Assembly (NCBI GenBank): GCA_965198325.1 | Contig: CBDAPE010000019.1 | Coordinates: 372,001-436,000, forward strand | Length of the DNA: 64,000 bases | Reading direction: 5' to 3' | DNA from: CBDAPE01 sp965198325 | Lineage (GTDB): Bacteria; Pseudomonadota; Alphaproteobacteria; UBA828; JAPUJA01 | Part shown: piece after piece, positions 1-9,470 of the stretch | Position numbering within the stretch: position 1 is the stretch's first letter | Layout of the letters: every line of letters begins with the position of its first letter | Program-made: the position numbers and the translations under genes | The notes under the pieces: model-generated | Seen by the model: the letters and a program-made list of their open reading frames with translations, nothing else | Told to the model about the DNA's origin: nothing | Databases searched by the model: none

Positions 1-1094
1 GCAAGTCGCGGACGCTGCCGTCGTATTACTACAGGACGCCTGAGATCTACGAGCGCGAGCGCGAGGAGATCTTCTTCAAGACCTGGCAGTATGCGGGCTT
101 TACGGGCGATCTGGCCGAGCCCGGCAGCTATATCACCTGCACCGTGCTCGATCAGGGGATCTTCGTCGTCCGGCAAAAGGACGGGAGCCTGCGCGGTTTC
201 TACAACGTCTGCTCCCATCGGGGCAGCGAGTTGCTCGACGGCAAGGGCAAACACAGCAAGATCAGTTGCCCGATCCACGGCTGGACTTACGATCTCGGCG
301 GCAAGGTGGTTGGCGCGCCTGGTTTCTTCAAGGAACGGGGCGTGGATCTGGAACCCTTGTGCCTGAAGGAAGTGCGCGTGGAGACCCTGGCCAGCTTCGT
401 GTTCGTCAACCTCGACCCGGACGCCCAGTCGCTGAAGGGCCAGACGCCGGGCCTCGAGGAGGAGATCGTGGCCGACTGGCCGAAGCTCGAGACGATGACC
501 ATGGTCGCGCGCCAGGACGGCGAGATTGTCGCCAACTGGAAGCTGATTACCGACAATTTCGCCGACGCCTTCCACGCGCTGGTGGGCCACCCCGAGATGG
601 ACACGGTCATCGGCTACGACAGCCTGCAATGGGCAATGCCCGAGGATGGGATCCATCTCAGCCTGCGCGGCGATCCGGGCAGCTTCGACTGCACGTTCTA
701 CCGGCTGACGCCCGACGACGAAGAGAAAGAGTTTCGGATGTACCTGATCTTTCCGAATACGCTCTTCATCATCTATCCGGGACCGGCCAATTTCGGCGTC
801 ATGACCTCGGTGCCCATCGGCATGGAGCGAACCATGCAGGCTTCGGAGGTCTACCTGGCGGAAGATCCGCCCGGCGAGAACGCGCAGGCCATGCTCGATT
901 ACCTGGACGATCGTGCGAATCCGGAGGATTTCCGGATCTTCGAGCATGTCCAGAAGGGCATGCGGTCACGGGCCTATACGAACGGCTACTACTCGGTCGA
1001 CGAATCCTTCGGGTTTTTCTCGGAGCAGCAGGGCCACCGCATGCACCGGCTGTATCTCGAGGCCATGGGCGAGCTGCCAAGCAACCGGCGTTAG
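1..1094 (+). CDS. Rieske aromatic-ring-hydroxylating oxygenase, alpha subunit (5' truncated)
   Basis: The gene runs in from the left edge: the frame is open from base 3 and ends at a TAG at 1092-1094, so the true start lies outside. A Rieske [2Fe-2S] site is visible as CSHRG (first Cys at about 210) and CPIHGW (about 267). The C-terminal domain has the mononuclear iron motif with His-x4-His in FHALVGHP near 570-593. Such enzymes use NADH-derived electrons from a separate reductase to hydroxylate or N-demethylate a substrate. No reductase is visible in the window. The substrate cannot be read from sequence; the family includes ring hydroxylases and betaine- or carnitine-type N-demethylating enzymes, and the amine genes elsewhere make the latter worth considering. 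Confidence 0.85.
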   Translation, partial: KSRTLPSYYYRTPEIYEREREEIFFKTWQYAGFTGDLAEPGSYITCTVLDQGIFVVRQKDGSLRGFYNVCSHRGSELLDGKGKHSKISCPIHGWTYDLGGKVVGAPGFFKERGVDLEPLCLKEVRVETLASFVFVNLDPDAQSLKGQTPGLEEEIVADWPKLETMTMVARQDGEIVANWKLITDNFADAFHALVGHPEMDTVIGYDSLQWAMPEDGIHLSLRGDPGSFDCTFYRLTPDDEEKEFRMYLIFPNTLFIIYPGPANFGVMTSVPIGMERTMQASEVYLAEDPPGENAQAMLDYLDDRANPEDFRIFEHVQKGMRSRAYTNGYYSVDESFGFFSEQQGHRMHRLYLEAMGELPSNRR

Positions 1095-1222
1095 TCAAGG
1101 CCGGGTCCGGCGCGACGGCCACCGCAAGCCTTTCCGCCATCGATCCCCGTGGCCGGCAGCGTTCGGGCAAGCTGCGGGCGCCCGTCGACCACCCGCCCGA
1201 CAGCTTTGCCGCCTGTCGCCGG

Positions 1223-2008
1223 TCAGGCGCCGTCCGGCTCATCCGGCGGGGCGCCCCTGGGCCGGCGCAGGCGGGATACGATGCCGTGCAGCGTCTGGAC
1301 GTCCTGCTCCGTGAGCGCCGTGCGTTCGAACAGATTGCGCAGGTTGCGCACCATCGTGGGGCGCATCTCCGGGGTCGGGAAAAACCCCGCGGCGTCGAGC
1401 TCGCGCTCGAGATGGTCGAAGAAGGCGAATAGCTCCTGCTTCGTCGCAATCCGGGTATCGAGCAGGGGCAGTTCCACAGCCGGCGCTTCAACGCCCGCCA
1501 GGAACCATTCGTAACCGATCACGAGCACGGCTTGTGCGAGATTGAGGGAGGAGAAAGCCGGGTTCAGCGGCATGCTCACCACCACGTCAGCGGCGACGAT
1601 GTCGTCGTTGGAGAGCCCCGTGCGCTCGGGCCCGAACAGCGCCCCGCAGGCGAGCCCGGTCTCGGCGGCTGTGCGCATCTCGGCCGCCGCACGGCGCGGC
1701 GTGACGACGGGCTTGACCATGTGGCGATCGCGCGCAGTCGTAGCATAGACCCGGTTGAAATCCGCAACCGCGGCGGTTGTCGTCTCGAACAACCGGACCC
1801 GGGCGATGACCTCGTCGGCGCCCGATGCGGCGTTGAGCGCCTTGACGTTGGGCCAGCCGTCGCGCGGGCGAACCAGGCGCAGGTCGGTGAGGCCGAAATT
1901 GAGCATCGCGCGGGCCGCGGTGCCGATGTTCTCGCCCAGCTGAGGTTCGACCAGAACGACCGCGGGGCCGCCGAGCCGGGGCGCCTTCGTGCTGTCGGTT
2001 CCCGCCAT
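1223..2008 (-). CDS. trmJ: tRNA (cytidine/uridine-2'-O-)-methyltransferase TrmJ
   Basis: The 261-residue protein is a SpoU/TrmH-superfamily (SPOUT) methyltransferase. The N-terminal motif VLVEPQLGENIGTAARAM, FGPERTGLSN in the middle and MPLNPAFSSLNLAQAV near residue 170 are the three SPOUT motifs that form the knotted SAM site. The C-terminal tail of about 80 residues fits TrmJ, which methylates the ribose at position 32 of tRNA anticodon loops. The ATG follows an AAGAGGA ribosome site. The gene converges on the Rieske gene and stands upstream of no obvious partner, so it is probably a single unit. A less specific 23S rRNA SpoU enzyme is the main alternative. Confidence 0.88.
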   Translation of the reverse strand: MAGTDSTKAPRLGGPAVVLVEPQLGENIGTAARAMLNFGLTDLRLVRPRDGWPNVKALNAASGADEVIARVRLFETTTAAVADFNRVYATTARDRHMVKPVVTPRRAAAEMRTAAETGLACGALFGPERTGLSNDDIVAADVVVSMPLNPAFSSLNLAQAVLVIGYEWFLAGVEAPAVELPLLDTRIATKQELFAFFDHLERELDAAGFFPTPEMRPTMVRNLRNLFERTALTEQDVQTLHGIVSRLRRPRGAPPDEPDGA

Positions 2009-2192
2009 GGATTCCTCTTAGAGTGACTGTTCGGCCTTACGAGGGGCTGCCGAACACCGTTCGCCCGCCACGCCTGCTTTCGCTGCGCCTAAAGATAGGG
2101 ACCGGTCGCCCTGCGCCAACCCCGGCCTTGCGGCAAGCAGCGATTGCGGACGCGCAAAATCTGGACACTTCCCTGTCACCGGAACTCGCGGT

Positions 2193-3791
2193 TCAGGGCG
2201 CGGTCAGGTTCGCGCGAAAGAGCATGTAGGTGATCGCGTCGTGGAGCGCGTTATAGGAGGCGTCGATGACGTTGGCGGAGACACCGACCGTCGACCACCG
2301 CTCGCCCGCCTCGTCCGCGCTTTCGATCAGCACCCGGATAAGCGCCTCGGAGCCCTCCTGGGGGGTGAGAATCCGCACTTTGTAGTCGACCAGGCGCATG
2401 CGCTCCAGCATGGGATAGGCCTTAGCCAGCGCCTTGCGGAGCGCGTTATCCAAGGCGTTGACCGGACCATTGCCTTCCGCGACGGTCATGATCCGGTCCG
2501 CGCCGACTTCGATCTTGATGGTTGCCTCGGACAGCGTGATCAACTCGCCCCGGGCATTGTAGCGGCGCTCATCGAGCACCCGGAAGCTGTCGAGCTTGAA
2601 GTAATCGGGCACGGAATCGAGCTCACGGTGAGCCAGGAGCTCGAAGCTCGCCTCGGAGCCGTCGTAGGAATAACCCGCGAACTCGCGCGCCTTGATCTGC
2701 TCGATGAGGCGGCCAAGCAGGTCTTCGGGCTGCGGTACGGGAAAGCCGGCTTCCGAAAGGCGCGCCAGCACGTTGGCGCGGCCCGCCTGATCGGAGATCA
2801 CCAATTGGCGCTCGTTGCCGACCCGGGCGGGGTCGATATGCTCGTAGGACCCGGGATCCTTGGCGACCGCCGAGACGTGCAAGCCGCCCTTGTGGGCGAA
2901 GGCGGAGTCACCGACGTAGGGTGCGTGGCGATAGGGCGCACGGTTGAGCAGCTCATCGACCAGACGGGAGACCCGGGTGAGCCGCTCGAGCGCCTCCTCG
3001 GAGACGCCGGTCTCGTAACCTGATTTGAGCATGAGGGTGGGGATCAGGGTCGTGAGGTTCGCGTTGCCGCAGCGCTCGCCCAGGCCGTTGAAGGTGCCCT
3101 GGATTTGGCGCACACCGGCCTTCACGGCGGCCAGGCTGTTGGCCACCGCGGTGCCCGTGTCGTTGTGGCAGTGGATGCCGAGCTCGTCGCCGGGGATCCT
3201 GTCGGCCACCGCGGCAACGATCCGCTCGATCTCGTCGGGCAAGGTGCCGCCGTTGGTATCGCACAGCACGACCCAGCTGGCTCCCGCCTCGCGCGCGGCT
3301 TCAGCACAGGCCAGGGCATAGCCGGGATCGGCCTTGTAACCGTCGAAGAAATGCTCCGCATCGAAGAGCAGCTCGGCGCCGCTCCCGACCACAGCGGCGG
3401 CACTGTCCCGGATCATGGTGAGGTTTTCGTCGAGCGTGGTTTCGAGCGCGACTCGGACGTGAAAATCCCAGCTTTTACCGACCATGCAGACCGCCGGCAC
3501 GCCGGTTCCGGGAAGCGTTTGCAGACCGGGGTCGTTGTCCGTCGAGCGGCCCGAGCGCCGGGTCATGCCGAATGCGGTGAGCTTGGCGGACCCGAGCCGG
3601 GGCGGCTCTGCGAAGAAGGCGTCGTCGGTCGGGTTCGCGCCCGGCCAGCCGCCCTCGATATAGTCGATGCCGAGCCGGTCGAACTCGAGGGCAAGCAACG
3701 CCTTGTCGCCGGCAGTGAAATCGACGCCCCGGGTCTGCGCGCCGTCGCGCAGGGTGCTGTCGTAAAGGTAGACGCGCTTGCTCGCCGCCAT
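2193..3791 (-). CDS. cimA: (R)-citramalate synthase
   Basis: The 532-residue protein condenses pyruvate and acetyl-CoA to citramalate, opening a threonine-independent route to isoleucine. It has the HMGL-like TIM barrel (YDSTLRDGAQTRGVDF near the N terminus, HCHNDTGTAVANS near residue 210) and a C-terminal LeuA-type regulatory domain from about residue 390. The sequence DGAQTRG rather than the DG-x-Q-S/T-P of isopropylmalate synthases points to CimA. The ATG at 3791 shares one base with the cysS stop (TGATG); a GTG at 3794 would give a GTGA overlap. Either way translation is coupled to cysS. LeuA or homocitrate synthase is less likely given the motif and length. Confidence 0.85.
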   Translation of the reverse strand: MAASKRVYLYDSTLRDGAQTRGVDFTAGDKALLALEFDRLGIDYIEGGWPGANPTDDAFFAEPPRLGSAKLTAFGMTRRSGRSTDNDPGLQTLPGTGVPAVCMVGKSWDFHVRVALETTLDENLTMIRDSAAAVVGSGAELLFDAEHFFDGYKADPGYALACAEAAREAGASWVVLCDTNGGTLPDEIERIVAAVADRIPGDELGIHCHNDTGTAVANSLAAVKAGVRQIQGTFNGLGERCGNANLTTLIPTLMLKSGYETGVSEEALERLTRVSRLVDELLNRAPYRHAPYVGDSAFAHKGGLHVSAVAKDPGSYEHIDPARVGNERQLVISDQAGRANVLARLSEAGFPVPQPEDLLGRLIEQIKAREFAGYSYDGSEASFELLAHRELDSVPDYFKLDSFRVLDERRYNARGELITLSEATIKIEVGADRIMTVAEGNGPVNALDNALRKALAKAYPMLERMRLVDYKVRILTPQEGSEALIRVLIESADEAGERWSTVGVSANVIDASYNALHDAITYMLFRANLTAP

Positions 3792-5179
3792 CACGCGCGC
3801 CTCCAGCTGGTCCCGTCGGGTCCGTCCTCGAGCAGGATGCCGCGGGCTGCAAGGTCGTCACGGATCCGGTCGGCAATCGCAAATTCCTTGGCCTGGCGGG
3901 CGTTGAGACGCTCATCGATCAAACCCTGGATTTCCGCTTCCGAGAGTCCGTCGGCGCGAGGAGATTGCCGGGTAAACCAATCGTGTGGATCGTCCGTCAA
4001 CAGACCCATAAAACGCGCGCTGGCGAGAAGGTTTCGTTTTGCCTCAAGGTCTTGAGGCCCCGCCTCCGCCTTGCTTTCGTTATGAAGACGATCCAGAACC
4101 GTAAGTGCTCTCGGGGTGTTCAGATCATCCTCCAAAGCCTCGATCAGATCGCCTGAAATTTGTAAATCCTCACCCTCCCGGTTCTCTGGGGTCTCGTCCA
4201 ACGCATCGACCGCGCGATACCAGCGATCGAGCTTTTTCTTCGCGTCCGCCAGACCCTCTCGCGTGAAATCGAGCGGGTGGCGGTAATGGGTCGCAAGCAA
4301 TAGGAAGCGGACCGCCTCGCCGGGTACGCCCTCGTCCAGCAGCTCGCGGACGGTGATGAAATTGCCCAAGGACTTCGACATCTTTTCGCCCTCGACCGAG
4401 AGAAAGCCGTTATGCATCCAGTAGCGCACGAAGGGGTGGCCGTGAGCGCATTCGCTCTGGGCGATCTCGTTCTCGTGGTGGGGAAAGATGAGGTCGGAGC
4501 CGCCGCCATGAATGTCGAATTCATCGCCCAGATGAAATTGGCTCATCGCCGAGCATTCGAGATGCCACCCGGGCCGCCCGAAGCCCCATGGGCTGTCCCA
4601 GCCCGGCGCGTCCGAATCGGACGGTTTCCACAGCACGAAATCCGCCGCATCCTTTTTGTAGGGCGCGACCTCGATCCGGGCGCCGGCGATCAGTTCGTCG
4701 CGGTTGCGCCCCGAGAGCTTGCCGTAATCGGCCATGCCGGGAACGTGAAAGAGGACATGGCCGTCGGCGGCGTAGGCATGGCCTGTCTCGACGAGCCTTT
4801 CGACTAGAGCGATCATCTGGGGAATGTGGCCGGTCGCCCGGGGCTCGATATCGGGCGGGAGCGTGCCGAGCTCAGCCATGTCGTCATGAAACATTTTCGT
4901 CGTGCGCTCGGTCAACGCCGCGATGGGCTCGCTGTTTTCCTTCGCCGCCGCATTGATCTTGTCGTCGACGTCCGTGATGTTGCGCGCGTAGGTGACCTTG
5001 GGGTAGAGCCGCTTGAGCAGGCGGTAGAGCACGTCGAACACCACGACCGGTCGCGCATTTCCGATATGGGCGCAGTCGTAAACCGTCGGACCGCAGACAT
5101 AGAAGCGGATGTGGCCCGGATCGAGAGGTTCGAAGGGCTCCTTGCGGCGGCTCTGGGTGTTGTGGATCACGAGGCTCAC
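3791..5179 (-). CDS. cysS: cysteinyl-tRNA synthetase
   Basis: The 462-residue class Ia aminoacyl-tRNA synthetase charges tRNA-Cys. The HIGH signature appears as HIGNARP near residue 38, after the zinc ligand in YVCGPTVYD, and the KMSKS loop as KMSKSLGNF near residue 270. Further zinc ligands include the Cys in WHLECSAMS and the His in PHHENE. Length is typical of the family. The start is GTG at 5179, 19 bases after the gltX stop, and the 3' end overlaps cimA, so it is the third gene of a nadE-gltX-cysS-cimA run. Confidence 0.97.
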   Translation of the reverse strand: MSLVIHNTQSRRKEPFEPLDPGHIRFYVCGPTVYDCAHIGNARPVVVFDVLYRLLKRLYPKVTYARNITDVDDKINAAAKENSEPIAALTERTTKMFHDDMAELGTLPPDIEPRATGHIPQMIALVERLVETGHAYAADGHVLFHVPGMADYGKLSGRNRDELIAGARIEVAPYKKDAADFVLWKPSDSDAPGWDSPWGFGRPGWHLECSAMSQFHLGDEFDIHGGGSDLIFPHHENEIAQSECAHGHPFVRYWMHNGFLSVEGEKMSKSLGNFITVRELLDEGVPGEAVRFLLLATHYRHPLDFTREGLADAKKKLDRWYRAVDALDETPENREGEDLQISGDLIEALEDDLNTPRALTVLDRLHNESKAEAGPQDLEAKRNLLASARFMGLLTDDPHDWFTRQSPRADGLSEAEIQGLIDERLNARQAKEFAIADRIRDDLAARGILLEDGPDGTSWRRA

Positions 5180-5198
5180 GGGGATCGACGCTTTGCCG

Positions 5199-6539
5199 TC
5201 AGGCTGTCCGGCCGGACAGCCGGGCGAGCGCCCGGTCGCGGCCGATCACGGGTAGCAGATTCCGAAGCTCGGGTCCATTCTCGCTCGCGGTCAGCGCAAG
5301 GCGGAGGGGATGGTAGAGCGCCTTGCCCTTGCGCCCGGTCGCCTTGCCCAGCTTATGGGTCCAGTCGGTCCAGGTCGCCTCGCTCCAGCGGTCCTTGGGC
5401 AGCAGGCTCGCGGCAACGTCGAGAAAGTCGGGATCCTCGATGACCGGTTCGATTTCGCCCCGGCACACCCGCCACCAGCGCTCCACGTCGCCGAGGGTCC
5501 GCAAGTTACCCCGAACCGCCCGCCAGAAGGTCTCGTCGGCATCCGCGAGCTTCATCGCGACGAGGCGGTCGGCGACCTGCTCGAAGGAAATAGCGTGGAG
5601 GGTCTTGGCATTCAGCCGCCACAGCTCGTCGGGATCAAACTTCGGAGAAGATCGGGAAATTTTGGCGAAATCGAAGCCGGTGACGAGAGCGCTCAAGGCG
5701 CTTACCGGCATGATCGAATCCGATGTACCCACATGCGCGAGCAGGGCGACCAGCGCCAGCGGCTCGATGCCGTCTTCGCGCAGGCTCGCGAGACCGACCG
5801 AACCGAGCCGTTTCGACAAACTTTCGCCGTCGGGCCCGAGCATCAGGGGGATGTGGGCAAAGGCGGGCAAGTCACCGCCCAGCGCCTGGATGAGCTGAAT
5901 CTGCACGGCCGTATTCGCGACGTGATCCTCCCCGCGCAGGACGTGGGTAACGGCGAATTCGATCTCGTCGAGTGCAGAGGCGAGATGGTAGGTGGGCTTG
6001 CCATCATCGCGTCCGACAACGGGATCGCTCAACGAACTCGAGTCGACGGACGCCGAACCGCGGACCAGATCGATCCACTCGATCGGCCCCGCATCGAGCC
6101 GAAACCGCCAATGGGGCCTCCGGCCCTCGGACTCGAGCCTCGTCCGATCGTCGTCGGTCAAGGCCAGAGCAGCGCGGTCGTAGACCGGCGGTCGGCCCTT
6201 GGCGCGCGCGCGTTCGCGTTTTTCAGCCAACTCGTCGGCAGTCTCGTAGCAGGCGTAGATCCGGCCCTGCCCGCGGAGTTGCTCGAACGCCGCCGCGTAG
6301 GCGTCAAACCGCTCCGACTGACGTGAAACCTGGTTCCAGTCGATGCCCAGCCAGACGAGATCCTCCTTGATGGCATCGACGTAGCGCCCCTCCGAGCGTT
6401 CCCGATCGGTATCGTCGATCCGGAGGATGAAGCGACCCAGGGTCTTGCGCGCGAACAGCCAGTTCGCGAGCGCCATGCGGGCGTTGCCGACATGAAGACG
6501 TCCGGTCGGGCTCGGCGCGAATCGGACGACGACGCTCAT
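5199..6539 (-). CDS. gltX: glutamyl-tRNA synthetase
   Basis: The 446-residue class I synthetase opens with RFAPSPTGRLHVGNAR, where HVGN is the HIGH motif, and has the KMSKS equivalent LSKRLG near residue 245. It lacks the cysteine-rich zinc insert of some GltX forms. Many alphaproteobacteria carry two GltX proteins that may split tRNA-Glu and tRNA-Gln charging; a second copy is not in this window, so its exact tRNA specificity is open. The ATG overlaps the nadE stop by four bases (ATGA), so the two are co-translated. A glutamyl-Q-tRNA(Asp) synthetase is excluded by the presence of a full anticodon-binding domain. Confidence 0.95.
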   Translation of the reverse strand: MSVVVRFAPSPTGRLHVGNARMALANWLFARKTLGRFILRIDDTDRERSEGRYVDAIKEDLVWLGIDWNQVSRQSERFDAYAAAFEQLRGQGRIYACYETADELAEKRERARAKGRPPVYDRAALALTDDDRTRLESEGRRPHWRFRLDAGPIEWIDLVRGSASVDSSSLSDPVVGRDDGKPTYHLASALDEIEFAVTHVLRGEDHVANTAVQIQLIQALGGDLPAFAHIPLMLGPDGESLSKRLGSVGLASLREDGIEPLALVALLAHVGTSDSIMPVSALSALVTGFDFAKISRSSPKFDPDELWRLNAKTLHAISFEQVADRLVAMKLADADETFWRAVRGNLRTLGDVERWWRVCRGEIEPVIEDPDFLDVAASLLPKDRWSEATWTDWTHKLGKATGRKGKALYHPLRLALTASENGPELRNLLPVIGRDRALARLSGRTA

Positions 6540-8200
6540 TCGAAGCCTCGGAAGCGGTTGGTGATGGGGTAGCGGCGGTCCCGCCCGAACGAACGCCGGG
6601 TGAGCTTGACGCCAGGCGGCGCCTGACGCCGTTTGTATTCGGCACGGTCGAGCATGTGCCAGACCCGATCGACGGTCTCCAGGGCATGACCCCGGGCGAC
6701 GATGTCGGCAACGGGCATCTCTTCTTCGATCAGACAGCGCAGGATGTCGTCAAGCTCGTCATAGGGCGGCAGGGTGTCCTGATCGGTCTGATCGGCGCGC
6801 AGCTCGGCCGATGGCGGGCGCGTGAGAATACGTTCGGGAATGACCCGCCCCTCGGGTCCCAGGAGCCCATCGGGCCGGTTCTGGTTGCGCCAATGGCAGA
6901 GCGCGTAAACGGTCGTCTTATAGACGTCCTTGAGCACCGAATAGCCGCCACACATGTCGCCGTACAGCGTGGCGTAGCCCACCGACATCTCGGACTTGTT
7001 GCCCGTGGACAGCACCATAGAGCCGAACTTGTTGGACAGCGCCATCAGGATCATGCCGCGCACCCGGGCCTGAAGGTTTTCTTCGGTCTCGTCTGCGTCG
7101 CGCCCGGCGAAAAGCTCGGCCAGCATCTCGTCATAGGCCGCGAGGGCGGACCCGATCGGCACGCTGTCTATGACCGCACCCAACAGGTTGGCGCATTCGG
7201 CGGCATCGTCGCGAGACATATCCGAGGTATAGACCGACGGCATCATGACGCAATGAACCCGGTCGGGACCCAATGCATCGGCGGCGACAACCGCGCTCAG
7301 CGCGGAATCGACGCCGCCCGACATGCCCACCAGAACGCCGGAGAAGCCGTTCTTCTCGACATAGTCATGAAGACCCAGAACCATCGCCCGGTAGACCGAT
7401 TCGAGCCCATCGGGCGACGCGGCGGTCTCTCCACTTTCGCATGCCCAGCCGCGGTCTCCGTCAGCGGACCAGCGGGTCACTCGGCAAGCCGCGACCCAGG
7501 GCGGCAGTTGGACGGCGAGCGTGCAGTCGGCGTTGAGGACAAAGGAGGTGCCGTCGAACACCAGCTCGTCCTGACCGCCGATCTGGTTGACATAGATCAA
7601 CGGCAAATGGGCCTCGGTGATCCGTGCAATGGCAAGGTTCAGCCGGACGTCGCCCTTGTCGGACTCGTAAGGCGAGCCGTTGAGCACCACGAGGATGTCC
7701 GCGCCGCACTCGTCGAGGCATTCGGTTACCTCGGCCGTCCACATATCCTCGCAGATCATGACCCCGAACCGCACGCCCTTGAACGGAATCGGCCCGGGCA
7801 AGGGGCCGGGATCGAACACCCGCTTTTCGTCAAAGACGCCGTAGTTGGGGAGGTCGTGTTTGTCGCGCCGCTCGACGATGTGGCCTTCGGCGAGAAGCAG
7901 GGCTGCGTTGAACAGCTTGTCGTCCTCCCGCCAGGGCGCACCGATCAGCAGCGCCGGGCCGCCGTCGGCGGTCTCGGCGGCAAGCTGCTGCACGGCGGAA
8001 CGGGCCGCATCCTGGAGCATGGGTTTGAGCACCAGGTCCTCGGGCGGGTAGCCGGTCACGACAAGCTCGGAACAGATCACCAGATCGACGCTCTCCACCG
8101 CCGCTTCGGCGCGCACAGCCCGGATCTGCGCAAGGTTGGCGTCGATCGCGCCGACCGTCGGATTGATCTGCGCAAGCGCTATCGCCAACGCTTCGGTCAT
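6536..8200 (-). CDS. nadE: glutamine-dependent NAD+ synthase
   Basis: The 554-residue two-domain enzyme makes NAD+ from deamido-NAD+, ATP and glutamine. The N-terminal nitrilase-type glutaminase has the Glu-Lys-Cys triad in VICSELVVTGYPPEDL, the lysine segment RRDKHDLPNYG and VMICEDMW. The C-terminal synthetase has the pyrophosphatase loop GMSGGVDSALS near residue 290. Length matches the family. It heads the run that continues into gltX through an ATGA overlap, and lies 58 bases downstream of pncB, which makes nicotinate mononucleotide, so the two NAD-salvage steps are neighbours and may be co-transcribed. Confidence 0.96.
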   Translation of the reverse strand: MTEALAIALAQINPTVGAIDANLAQIRAVRAEAAVESVDLVICSELVVTGYPPEDLVLKPMLQDAARSAVQQLAAETADGGPALLIGAPWREDDKLFNAALLLAEGHIVERRDKHDLPNYGVFDEKRVFDPGPLPGPIPFKGVRFGVMICEDMWTAEVTECLDECGADILVVLNGSPYESDKGDVRLNLAIARITEAHLPLIYVNQIGGQDELVFDGTSFVLNADCTLAVQLPPWVAACRVTRWSADGDRGWACESGETAASPDGLESVYRAMVLGLHDYVEKNGFSGVLVGMSGGVDSALSAVVAADALGPDRVHCVMMPSVYTSDMSRDDAAECANLLGAVIDSVPIGSALAAYDEMLAELFAGRDADETEENLQARVRGMILMALSNKFGSMVLSTGNKSEMSVGYATLYGDMCGGYSVLKDVYKTTVYALCHWRNQNRPDGLLGPEGRVIPERILTRPPSAELRADQTDQDTLPPYDELDDILRCLIEEEMPVADIVARGHALETVDRVWHMLDRAEYKRRQAPPGVKLTRRSFGRDRRYPITNRFRGFE

Positions 8201-8258
8201 GGCTCAAATCTCTGGGTTTTCCCGGTGGCCGGGACAGTAGGCCCGGCCCGAATCCCTG

Positions 8259-9413
8259 TCAATCGGACTTGGCACCGTTACCCTTGCGGCGCTTCGTGTT
8301 GCGCAACAGGAACTCGCGGCCGACCTTGACCAGCGGCTCGCCATCGTAAGACACGATATCAGCGGTGGCGTAAGTCTCGGACCAGTTGTCGGGCAGGAAC
8401 GAGCCGGTCCCGATTACGTCGACCGGAGCTTCAACGCTGCCCATCACCCGGCATTTCGCCGGGTTGAAACCCGAGCTTGCGACGATACGCGTCTTCTCGA
8501 AGCCGGCTTCGTCCAGCTTCTCGCGAACATGGAAGATCGCCGCCGCGGTCACGCCCGTACCGACGAGCCAGCGCAATTCCTCTTCGTTACGATACTGGCG
8601 CACAGCCTCGCGACGATGGCGTTCGAGCACGTCATAGGACGTCGCCGTGTCGAGCCCCTCGACGAAGCGCCCGCCGTGGGTATCAAGCCGCACGGCGAGC
8701 CGACCCTCGGCCGCCAGAGCCGGGAAATGGCGACACGCGTCGAGCGAATCCGTGACCTCGCGACCGAAATAATCGACCAGCACGGTCATGTCGCCGCCAG
8801 GGAACGTCTCGTGATACATCTCGGCGGCGCGGAGCGTCGAACCGGCATAGCCGATCAGGGCATGAGGCATGGTGCCCATGCCCCGCTCGTTGCCAAAGTA
8901 GTGGGCGGTCGCGTCCGTTGCATTGCCGATGAACCCGACCGCGCCCGACTCGCGCTGGGCCGCAGCGGAACCGACGCTCGCCGCGTAGGCCATGAGCTCG
9001 GCCATCTCGGAACCCGCGCAGTGACGCGCGTCCATAGCGAGAAACCCCACCTTGGGAAGATCCGTGCACATGCCGAAGACGTTGTAGGCGGCAACGCACG
9101 GCGGCCCGAGACGCTGCAGATAGAGAGTTTCGAGATCGACGAGCTCGTAGAGCGGACCGGAGATATAGGCGAGGGGCTCGCCAGCACCGGCCCAGTCGCC
9201 TTCGCTGAAACACAAGTCGACATCGATCGGCGCACCGCGCTCTTCAGCGACCCGCGCTAGCCACTCGACCATGAGCCTGGGCGCGAAGCGTACCGGACGG
9301 CGCATGAAGATGGCGTAGCTGACTTGTTTGTCACCGAAACGCCCGACGGTCTCGCGGGTCTTGCTGAAATAGCGATCGGTGAATTTGTCGATGTCTTGAG
9401 GTGTTGGCGTCAT
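8259..9413 (-). CDS. pncB: nicotinate phosphoribosyltransferase
   Basis: The 384-residue protein resembles nicotinate phosphoribosyltransferases, which form nicotinate mononucleotide from nicotinate and PRPP with ATP. Supporting segments are an N-terminal TDRYFSKTRE, the phosphate-handling stretch LVDYFGREVTDSLDA and VRLDTHGGRF near residue 245, and IVASSGFNPAK plus DVIGTGSFLP near the C terminus, which line the PRPP site in this fold. It is shorter than the E. coli enzyme and has the 380-390 residue form common in alphaproteobacteria. Placement directly upstream of nadE supports a role in NAD salvage. Nicotinamide phosphoribosyltransferase is the main alternative. Confidence 0.85.
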   Translation of the reverse strand: MTPTPQDIDKFTDRYFSKTRETVGRFGDKQVSYAIFMRRPVRFAPRLMVEWLARVAEERGAPIDVDLCFSEGDWAGAGEPLAYISGPLYELVDLETLYLQRLGPPCVAAYNVFGMCTDLPKVGFLAMDARHCAGSEMAELMAYAASVGSAAAQRESGAVGFIGNATDATAHYFGNERGMGTMPHALIGYAGSTLRAAEMYHETFPGGDMTVLVDYFGREVTDSLDACRHFPALAAEGRLAVRLDTHGGRFVEGLDTATSYDVLERHRREAVRQYRNEEELRWLVGTGVTAAAIFHVREKLDEAGFEKTRIVASSGFNPAKCRVMGSVEAPVDVIGTGSFLPDNWSETYATADIVSYDGEPLVKVGREFLLRNTKRRKGNGAKSD

Positions 9414-9470
9414 GGGCTTGTTCGCTCGACCGAATTCTAGCGCCGCGTCAACTTCCCGGGGCTCGATGGC

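Noticed and set aside
1198..1218. Inverted repeat CGACAG-N9-CTGTCG between the convergent Rieske and trmJ genes
   Set aside because: It has only a short stem and no T-run, so calling it a terminator is not supported.
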